Part shown: positions 54,542-62,850 of the stretch, piece by piece
How positions within the stretch are numbered: position 1 is the stretch's first letter
Layout: every line of letters starts with the position of its first letter
NCBI GenBank assembly: GCA_029817715.1
Contig: JARUPY010000474.1
Location: forward strand, 5,890,001-5,954,000
Direction: 5' to 3'
DNA length: 64,000 nt
Source: Melastoma dodecandrum
Taxonomy: Eukaryota > Streptophyta > Magnoliopsida > Myrtales > Melastomataceae
Program-made: the position numbers and the translations under genes
Notes under the pieces: model-generated
Databases searched by the model: none
Seen by the model: only the letters and a program-made list of their open reading frames with translations
Told to the model about the DNA's origin: nothing

Positions 54542-56857
54542 CGAGGAAAGCTTAGAAAGATTTTTTCGCAAAGACTTCAATAATATCCCAAATTATGGAC
54601 TTAGAGGATCCTTGATAGACCTGTACTTTGGGATCTCATCAAGAAAAATGTTAGTAATAAACGAGACCCCGTGAAATATTGGAGTAATCCGACATTTACG
54701 ATTATGACATTCATGTATGTTGTGATTTATTTTGATAAAGTTTATTTGGATGCTTATGAGCATGGTCGGAGAAGGGCTTCTGACATTTCTCACGCCTCAC
54801 TCTTATTCTTGAAAAGTGTCTAGGTGGGATTTCAGAATTCTTTTGACTTAGATGCTCTTGTACCAGTCGAAGGAGACTTTATCAAGGTTGTAATGTAGTT
54901 CTAGCGTAAGGCCTTTGGATAGAGAATCTGAATTTGTCATTTGAAGGAACGAGTTTAAAAACTTCATTAGAAGCTATTGTACCATAGAGGTTCCATCGTC
55001 AAAGCAAATTCTCCATCTACCAGACAGTAGGCCCGTTGAGACTCTTCCTTGGGGACATGACCGATCCACTAGAACTTTGGAAATCTATTTTGGGGAATGT
55101 CTTCTCTTCGTTTTGTCTGGAGATAGCACCTTTGCTTTTGCGACCGTTCATATCGGCGTCGGTGCTTTAATTTGCTCTTTTGTTTGTTGTGCTTTGCTTT
55201 TGAAGAGTTTGATCTCTGTGCAGGTTTTATTTTTTCTTGATGTTTTTTTTTTTGGAAATGCCCCATTTTCCGTTCTTGCCTGTTTTTGTTAGAGATGCTT
55301 TGCATTCATTGGGGATTTGATTTCCATTATTTTGATGAAGACAACTATCTTTGGAAACGTCTCAACTGGAGTGTATGTCTATTGATGGTGCTTCTTCACT
55401 TGAACTTTGAGGAAGTGGTCTATTATATCCGGTTTCTTGCAACATGATCTCCGTTTACCACAATGTGAGGTGGTCTTTAGACTCAGAGGGAGTAATGTGT
55501 ACAGAAACTTCGACTTTTGTTCGGAGGGGTTAGCAATGGTCAATGTTCTGTGTTTGGTAGAGAATGAACGCTCGATCTTATCCTGGTCTAAGCATCGTTT
55601 GTCAAAGGATTCCTCGTCTGCTTGAACGCTTGTTTGGATAAACTCTTGTAGTGTTTATGCTCGTCTCTCTGGGGTGAGTGTTTGGGAGAGGGTTTTCCTT
55701 CTCTGCTTCTCGCCCAAAAGCATTTTCATTGTGCGAAAATTTCTTGGAAATTATATGCAATAAACATATGAATACTTAAGGAGAGAATGCCTCTGGGTAC
55801 GGAAAACTGATTGGAAAATTTGAACAGCAGTGGCTCTCAATTGGTTTGAGTTCCATAGGAAATGTGCTTCTACTTTCGCGCCCCAGTTCGTGTCTTTCGA
55901 GGTTAGGCTTGAAACAGCTTCGTTGTTGCCCCAGAATTTGTATCATACCGTGCGGTTGCTCGTGTACCTACACGGGTGACAACAGACGGAGATGGAGTTA
56001 ACTCAAGAATTTCGACTCTCACTTGGTGAAATATTGACAATGAGAAGAGAATGTTCATCTCAATTGTCGTTGGAAGAATATGCTCACATATACCACTCGT
56101 GTTGACGGATTCGGTGTACTCATGTAACTAACTCCGATTTGGGGAAATGAAAGTGTGACTTCAGCTGAAGAATGATAGAAAACTTGTTAGGGAATAGTGT
56201 AGAAGGTGCTCCCTTTTGCATGGCCATCCTTGGTGACAACAAAGTCAATTCCGAATCTTTAGTTCTAAATTTTCCACCCAACCGCCCATATCTTTGCTCT
56301 TAATGCAGAATGCGCATGTACCTACAAACGCCAGAGGGCAGATTACAAGTGGGCTCATGGAACTTGTCCCGTCGCAGAAAGTATTGGATTAATACTCCCC
56401 TTTCCTACTGCTTTGTTAGTGTGTCTTCGTCCGAAGGAATCAAAGGTTTGGCAAAGTGCTACTCCTGTCTTATCAGTTGTGAGGGTTGAAATTGTACCTA
56501 GCAAATGGCGTGAAAACAAGTGAGTTTGTGTGAGTTGCTTCTTTTAGTGTAGAAACGAAATTTGCTCGTGTAATTTCGCAAATTCGAAAGGAAATGTAGA
56601 GTCTTGATACTTCCCTTTTTGTTTCCTATTGTGTCTTCGTCCGATGGAATCAAATGATTAACGAAACTGCAATAAGTCTTTGGCTTGAAGCTTTGCTACC
56701 CTACCAACCTCGCCTTCGTCATTAGAATTTTGTACCTTTCGTGTGAGGAGCTCTTGTACCTGTCCACGGGACAAAGGACATGAACTATATAAGCTCATGT
56801 AATCTCGTTTAATTTGATGAAGATAGTAGTAATTGTATGATTCTCCTTTTTCCATGG
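54542..56857 (-). other. 3' untranslated region of Tat-3
   Basis: This 2.3-kb interval between the integrase end and the polypurine tract holds only short, unrelated frames. Long non-coding or antisense-coding 3' regions are typical of Tat elements. I could not recognise a coding domain on either strand. Confidence 0.5.
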
Positions 56858-57162
56858 GTGTCAGCCTTCCTTGCCCAAATTAACTCCGTGGGGACATGAA
56901 GAAGCTTTCGAAACCTTAACACCATTTAAGTGTAATAACATTGGAGAGCGTCTCCATTTATTGGTTGCCACATTTCTCCGCCATCCATCGTCGTTAGGAT
57001 GGTTGCTCCTCCTGAAAAGGCGTGTTTGACGATGAATGGTCCTAGTTTGGAACGAACATTCCCCTGTGATCATTGACGTTTGGAAGGATCCATTTGAGGA
57101 CGAGGTTTCCTGGTTTATACTTCTTTTGCTGAATGCCCTGCACATACGTTGTTGATAACATT
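56858..57162 (-). pseudogene. Integrase C-terminal fragment of Tat-3
   Basis: The minus-strand translation contains YKPGNLVLKWILPNVNDHRG, then GPFIVKHAFSGGATILTTMD and PINGDALQCYYT. This is the C-terminal end of a Tat/Ogre integrase (pattern GDLVL...D-RGKF-PNWEGPYVV...GALIL-MDG...NSD-VKKYY). The remainder is cut at 57,162 by the LTR of D2. The first 30 residues need one frame change. Confidence 0.8.
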
Positions 57163-58184
57163 TGTTGAGGTGTTTTGATGATGAGCAATGACCTTCTGCA
57201 ATGCAGAAGTCAACCCTCTACACGACAGAAGCTAATCCTGACAGGAACCTTCTGTAAGGAAATATTTTTGTAATTAATAATTAAATACGAAATTAAGTGG
57301 GAATATTCCATGAGAATTATCCAATATGATCAAGTTAATTATCGGATCGAAATCATTGCCATAGAAATAAAATAGAATAATATATTTCCATTGGAGGAAA
57401 TATAATCTTCTATTTATGGTAACATTCTGCAAGGTTGTTTAACCTGCTGTGTATCCATCCGATCACCAAGACCCGTTACCTAGGATGTTTATCCACGTCA
57501 TCTGTCTAGATACATTCACTTAAGTATCTTGAATAGAATGATATCGATTTTAATCATTAAGGAAGTTAATCTTTGATTATTTCCATTTGTATAACGCTGC
57601 TGACAAACCAGAACATTCTGTAACGCAATATTCGTGGAAACAGTCATCAAATCATTGTTAATCTGATTTGATACGTTTACCTAAAGAATATATGCCTAGT
57701 GCAACGTATTTGTAAATTAAATATTGTATTATAATCTAATCTTTTACTTTCCTTGTTCTGCAGAAGGTTGATTCGTCAGATTACCTTCTACACTTAGCAT
57801 TTTTGTCTTTGTGTACAAATAGGACATTAGTTCATGCTTTCAAAAAAAAAATACGTAAAAGAAAAGAAGAATACAAAGACAGAACTACCACGAATCTTCT
57901 AGTATTCTGAGAGCGTAAGTTTCGAGTTTTGTTAGTCACGCACGAGGGACGCTACCTGCAGAAGGCTGCATCGTTGGTGAAGTCTTCTGGGAGAGTGACT
58001 CGGGGGCCACGAGGGACTCGTTTGGAAGCTGCAGGAGACGTTGGTGGATAGCACGGCTGGGTGTCGTGTTCCAACGTACGGTGGGCCGGAGAGAAGGGCA
58101 GATACCCCGGGAGCACAGAAGGTGAGGGACTAACCAGCTTCTGTAGTGTAATGTTCTGTGTGTGCAGGTACCTAGGACGGAGGT

Positions 58185-58405
58185 TGCCGTCTGCTTGCGT
58201 GGGGTTTGCCACGTGCTTGCGCAGGGTCTGCTGCGTGCTTGCGTAGGGTATGCTACGTGCTTGTGTGGGGTACGCCACATAGTCGCTATCTCGAGGAGAT
58301 CGTGCAGGTCGTGTGGAGCCACCGGAGTGAAAATCCATCCTTGGACTGGGGTCGCTGTCTGCCTGCGTAGGGTTCGCTACGTGCTCGCGTGGGGTACGCC
58401 ACGAA
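58185..58405 (+). repeat. GTGCTTGCGTGGGGT repeat block in D2 LTR
   Basis: Units of about 25-27 bp with GCGTAGGGTxTGCTACGTGCTTGC occur consecutively at 58,190-58,285 (four units) and again at 58,350-58,405 (two units). They are absent from the D1 LTR and thus arose by expansion within this copy or subfamily. Confidence 0.8.
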
Positions 58406-58480
58406 GTCGTTGTCCTTGAGAGGATTGCGCATTGGTTACTTTGTTAGTCACACTAACGTGTGCATTGAGTTACTATAGTG

Positions 58481-58772
58481 CAGAACCTTCGGGTCTGTAC
58501 AACCTACTGTAGTGCAGAACCTTCGGGTCTGTGAATCTACTTCAGTGCAGAACCTTACGGTCTGTACTTATCAAGTCACTTCCTACATAGAACCTTTTGG
58601 TCTATAGTGGATTGACATTTACAACACAGAACCTTCTGGTCTGTGATCTTTCACTCAGAGTTCTACGGTACAGAACCTTCTGGTCTGTGCTGTGTAACAA
58701 GTTCTACGGTACAGAACCTTCTGGTTTGTGCTCTGCCACTCAGACTTCTACAGTGAAGAACTTTCTGATCGG
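58481..58772 (+). repeat. Eight CAGAACC-loop-GGTCTG hairpin repeats in D2 LTR
   Basis: Copies start at 58,481, 58,515, 58,548, 58,588, 58,627, 58,671, 58,712 and (decayed) about 58,755, 33-44 bp apart. Each is an inverted repeat: CAG and ACC pair with GGT and CTG, with one bulged A and a four-base loop (TTCG in two copies, TTCT, TTAC or TTTT in others). In the copy at 58,588 both ends changed (TAG...CTA), keeping the pairing. In RNA the TTCG copies would be UUCG tetraloop hairpins. D1 LTR has two such units. Confidence 0.9.
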
Positions 58773-59056
58773 CTCTATTTGATATCGATTGTGTAATCTG
58801 TATTGAGATACAATTGAGTGGAAACCATCCAAGTTTCGTGGTGAAGAGTGGAGTAGGCGATTTGTCGAACCACTATAAAAGTCTTGCGTACTTCAAACAA
58901 ATCGCAATCACAATCCAACGTTCTGTTTTACAGAAACCTATCTCTAAGGTTCTGTGGCACAGAAGCTTTCTTCCGCTGTGGGGTTAATCGAAAAGGAGTT
59001 AAATATCCTTAATTGGACTTTAACACGAATTCACCCCCCTCTTAGTGTAACAATAT

Positions 59057-59070
59057 ATCTCCCCCTTTTT
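59057..59070 (-). other. Polypurine tract of D2
   Basis: On the minus strand AAAAAGGGGGAGAT preceded by TTTTGTCATCATC, as in D1 (TTTTGTCATCATCAAAAGGGGGAGAT). It ends four bases before the LTR. A second, similar AAAAAGGGGGAGA lies at about 59,498-59,510 on the same strand. Confidence 0.88.
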
Positions 59071-59694
59071 GATGATGACAAAACATTCATCGTTGAGGGA
59101 AATATTTTTGCAAGTAACTCCCCCTGACTCCCCCTAAATGGGTGCGAGTACGAGTCTTGCATTTCACAGAACCATGTGGTTTCTGTCGAACAGAGCATAG
59201 AAGCTTCTGTTATAGAAAAAGCTATTCATAGAGCACAAAGCTTCTATAATGTACAGAGCATGAAGCTTATGTATTTAGCCCGACAAAAATGATGAGTTTT
59301 CACTTTTGCACTCCCAGCAAAAGTGACTATACAAGATCACTATTCGCTTTCCTAGCAGAAGGATGAATATGAGCTTTGATACTCATAACCTTCTACGACC
59401 CATTTAGTTATTGAAAATCAAGAATTTTTCAATAACCATCATACAGAGCGAAGTACATAAAGTACTTAGTTCTATGTACCCTCCCTCAACATAATTTCTC
59501 CCCCTTTTTGTGATATCAAAAAGAATTAAGGAGGACAGAACGTTATAACAGAGAAGCATAAGCTGCAGATGAGTTATTCAAACTGAAATGCGAAAGTGTG
59601 TCCATAAATGGCACTTATTACATCAAACCATGAGGCCAAGAGAATCAGTTTTTGGCCAAAGGTACTGATAAAGCAAAGCAACAAAAGAAGTGCA
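59071..59694 (-). other. 3' untranslated region of D2
   Basis: No gene. Read on the minus strand it parallels the D1 3' region: TTTTTGTCGGGCTAAATAC, GACTCGTACTCGCACCC and GGGGGAG runs. It contains an additional polypurine tract (59,498-59,510) and several AGAAGCTT words. Confidence 0.65.
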
Positions 59695-61452
59695 TCATGC
59701 TTCATCCACTGAAAGTGCATCAGCAAGGTTATCGCGCAGAAGCTTGTCCTGGCGTTCCACTGTGCGAGTAAGGTCTAGCACCATACGCTGGAGCACGCGA
59801 ATATCTTCCCCATTCTCCACAGCTTGCTGCTTGAGATCATTGAGGAGTGTGCAGAGATCCGAGGGAAGTAAGACGTCCTCAGATAGTCCAGCTGCTTTCT
59901 GTGCAGCAGAGGCTGAAGCAGTAGAAGGTGTTGCAGTAGCAACCTTCTTCACAGCTCTGGGGGCTGGAGGTTTCTCCTCAGCAGCAGGGGATGATTCTGT
60001 GGACTTCCCTTTGAGAGTCCAAGTCGAACCCGACTTCACATAGTGCATGCTGGTGATGATTTGGTTCCCGAAGGTTCCAACCTTTCACTTCTCTTGCATA
60101 GCATATGCATTAGAAGAAATTCCAGCAAGTTTCAACAGGCCGGCAATTACCTGGCCGTACGGGAGAGCTTTCCCGGTGGTGTTACAGCACCTTTTCATGT
60201 GCTAAAAGACTAGAAGTCCAAGGTTGAAGGGGATCCCTTTCAGAATATGCGCCATGACTAACGCATCATTTAGAGTAATGGTGTCAATACTCCCACTACG
60301 CGGTAGAAGGCATAATAGCACAGCCCTGTGTAGAATTCTGCATTTGATGTCCAGCCTTGTGGACTCAAGATACCTCGGCACTTGTGCCTTCTTTCCAAGG
60401 ATGATGCTGTAAGAAGCAGTCCGGCCAAGCTCAAACAGTGGGTCGTGCTCCTCACATCCAAACATTTGGTTTACATCGTGAGCGGAGAAGACAAGAGTGA
60501 TCCCGTCCACAACCGTCTTGATGAACTTCACAAGTGGACCATCCTCATGAAACGTGATGTTGGCGTAGAATTCTCTCAATTTCACTACGGGCTACTCAGC
60601 ATACGTTTCGCTGAAGGATTTCAATCCAAGTTTCTCAAAGAGAGGAGCTATATCAAGATCATTAGCGGCAAACCAATTGAAATCAATACGCTTGAAGGTA
60701 GCAATCTGTCTACCCATAGCATCACAACTAGGCAGCCTAGTGTCAGCAAGAACATCATCAATCTCCTTTTGTGAGACAAGAGATGTTACCGAATGAGTGA
60801 AGCCTTTGAGGACCTCGATGGTAGAAACGTCCGTGGGAGAGACCTTTGCCGGTGACTTAGATTTCTTCACGTCGATCTTTGTCATTGATGAGCTCACGGT
60901 CTCAGGAACTTTCCTTTTCTGCCGAGTGCGAGAAACAATAGCTCCTGGCTTCATAGCGTCATGGAGAAGTTTGGCCTTTGGAGAAGTCGTCTGTATAAGA
61001 GACGCCTGGGATGCAGAGGCTTTGCCCTTCTGCTTGCGATCCGGCATGGAGAGTACTTGAGAGATGGGCTCAACCTCAAGAATCTCATCATCAGCCTCAT
61101 CATCGATCTCAGCATTAAGAGAGGTTTGCTTTTCCTTGGCAGAAACAGCATCCTCGACATCATCATCGTTGGGCGAATCATCGTCTCCAACGGCAGGGGT
61201 TTCCTCAACAGAGGGCTGATAGACAAGAGGTTCCTCTGTCGCAGCAGGTGGAATTGCTTCCATGTCTTCCAAATCCTCTTGGAGCTGGACTTTAGGAAGC
61301 CCTAGATCCTCAGAGATGGTGTCTTCATCGGCTAAGTGCTCAGCAACGATGGCAGCAGGTGTTTCCTTCAGAGGAGATGGAGATTTCTCCGATGAAGAGG
61401 GTGTGGCGGCAGCAAGAGACTTTTTCCAGAGAAATTTGGTCTTGGGTGCCAT
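59695..61452 (-). pseudogene. Additional ORF of D2: putative plant transposon protein domain
   Basis: One frame of 586 codons including the final stop starts at an ATG in a good Kozak context (AACCATGG). It ends at 59,695 and is interrupted only by three nonsense codons (60,592-60,594 TAG, 60,202-60,204 TAG, 60,085-60,087 TGA), with no frameshift. Residues 1-200: Ser/Pro/acidic, disordered, with basic RKRKVPE and KKSKSPAK clusters (possible nuclear signal). Residues 220-460: LKGFTHSVTSL, FDFNWF-like, KLREFYANITFHEDG, VVDGITLVFSAHDVNQMFGC, KCRILHRAVLLCLLPRSGS, ALPYGQVIAGLL, the pattern of the plant 'putative transposon protein' family (Pfam Transposase_32). Residues 460-585: Ala/Pro-rich then coiled coil (LLNDLKQQAVENGEDIRVLQ). 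It takes the place of the env-like ORF of SIRE-type copia elements. Function unknown; not an envelope by sequence. Confidence 0.82.
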
Positions 61453-61957
61453 GGTTTTTGAGAGAATCGGAGAATGGAATGCTAGGGTTTCGTGTTTTCT
61501 TCTGGTGAAGAGGAAATAGAGACCTTCGATTGAGTTTAAGTAAGTGAAGCTTCTTAGTGAAATTAGGAAAAATATTTTTTTTATTTCCTAAAATTCAATA
61601 TATTGGAAAGAAAATATTTTCTTCCTTTATAAATATTTTCTGAATGATTTCTTTAGGATGGAAAATCTTGTTCCACCTAAGATATTCAAAAACAATATCT
61701 TTTTGGAGATATTAACTCGTAATTGGCTTTAATCTCCAAGATTTTGTTTATCCGAACTGCAGAAGGTCCGCAATTTCAGTGGCTTCTGCTTTACAGAAGA
61801 GCTCCTTCTGTAGATGCTTTCGTTTCTAGAAAGCTAATTTTTGCTCGAATCATTTTGCAGATATATTATCATAATATATCTTCTGCTTTAAACTTCCAAT
61901 GATATTTTTGGAAATTTTTAATTCGAGTTGAGTTTATTAAGGTATACACTTGTTATA
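61453..61957 (-). other. Non-coding interval upstream of the D2 additional ORF
   Basis: AT-rich, without coding potential. On the minus strand it leads into the ATG at 61,452. The first 100 bp may serve as a 5' UTR if the ORF has its own transcript, but no clear TATA box could be assigned. Confidence 0.45.
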
Positions 61958-62442
61958 CCTTCTGTAGTGTAGAAGGAAGTACCTTCTGTTACATAGAAGG
62001 AAGTACCTTCTATAGTATAGTTTCTATATTGCATAGAAGAGCGAGATATAATGGATAATTATATCCAAATGTAAATTATTAGGATTATTAATTTCCTAAT
62101 ATACAAGATATTGATCAGAACAAATATTTTATTTGATTCTGATTATATCCAAATATTTTAGCGGATGATAATTGATATCTCTAGACGTAAACTTGGAAAT
62201 TACCAAAGCTAGATTTAAGGTATACATGTCGTTATACCTTCTGTAAGATAGATGGTGAAATTCAACCTTCTATGGTATAGAAAGCTAAATATTTTACCTT
62301 CTATTGTGAAGAGTACAAACATGTACCTTCTGTAACGTAGAAACAGAGGATTATACCTTCTGTAATGAAGTGTACGAATGTGTACCTTCTGTAGTGTAGA
62401 AACAGAGGATTATACCTTCTGTATTGACGGATTCTAATAACC
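61958..62442 (+). repeat. CCTTCTG...AGAAGG hairpin-type repeats where RT should be
   Basis: Two nearly perfect inverted repeats, CCTTCTGTAGTGTAGAAGG at 61,958-61,976 and CCTTCTGTTACATAGAAGG at 61,982-62,000, are followed by many ACCTTCTGTA words (62,237, 62,265, 62,297, 62,326, 62,355, 62,383, 62,414). A ~59-bp unit (ACCTTCTGTAACGTAGAAACAGAGGATTATACCTTCTG) is repeated near 62,325-62,425. No protein is encoded. D1 has a shorter counterpart at 20,746-21,035. Confidence 0.75.
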
Positions 62443-62850
62443 AGAACCGTATTGAAGAAAACATCTATTGACGTCTTCTATGACTTGGTTAATAGGATGT
62501 CTTGTCTGTACATCACTATTAATAACCGAACGTCTTGTTTGTACACCACTATTGATGTCACCAATGACTTGATCAATAGGATGTCGTTTCGGATATAGAG
62601 CAGGTGCCCTAAAATCATTTTGATTATTCTGAGATGATTCTTCAGAATTATTATTTGTTTGTTCAACAGAGGGTTCACCCTTCTCTTTTGCAGAGGGTGT
62701 AGATTCTACAGCATCTTCTGTAGGTTCTAGTGATATTACATCTTTTGTATTATCAAGTTGAGGTAAGTTATTAATCTTGACGTTAATAGGCTCCTCTATT
62801 GTAGATGTCCTTTTGTTTAGGACTCTATAGGCTTTGCTAGACAGAGAGTA
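62443..62850 (-). pseudogene. Integrase-RT linker of D2
   Basis: This continues from the integrase (after a stop at 62,851-62,853) with AYRVLNKRTSTIEEPINV, an acidic Ser/Glu/Asn stretch, and HPIDQVIGDINSGVQTR, the normal linker sequence before RT. The linker is partly duplicated: a second HPINQVIEDVN follows a VQTR. RT does not begin; the sequence passes to repeats. Confidence 0.8.

Larger units (their letters stand above)
57163..59052 (+). mobile_element. LTR of D2, inverted relative to the D2 body
   Basis: This 1,890-bp LTR starts TGTTGAGGTGTTTTGATGATGAG (D1 LTR: TGTCTGAATGGTTTTGATGATGAG) and ends GAATTCACCCCCCTCTTAGTGTAACA, so it is in plus orientation. The adjoining interior is a minus-strand element whose polypurine tract (59,057-59,070) touches the LTR's end rather than its start. 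It is longer than the D1 LTR because of two expanded repeat blocks (58,185-58,405 and 58,481-58,772). Five-base flanks (ACATT left, ATATA right) do not match, arguing against a separate solo-LTR insertion. Confidence 0.85.

Noticed and set aside
57936..58419. Frames of 85-128 codons in the D2 LTR
   Set aside because: Two minus-strand and one plus-strand frames overlap within tandem repeats of an LTR; there is no evidence of a protein.
58481..58772. CRISPR-like array
   Set aside because: The repeats are imperfect 17-mers with spacers of 16-27 bp inside a plant LTR; spacing and sequence are those of an LTR minisatellite.
59690..61519. Plus-strand frames of 60-130 codons opposite the D2 additional ORF
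   Set aside because: They are antisense shadows of a 586-codon frame with a recognisable domain on the minus strand.
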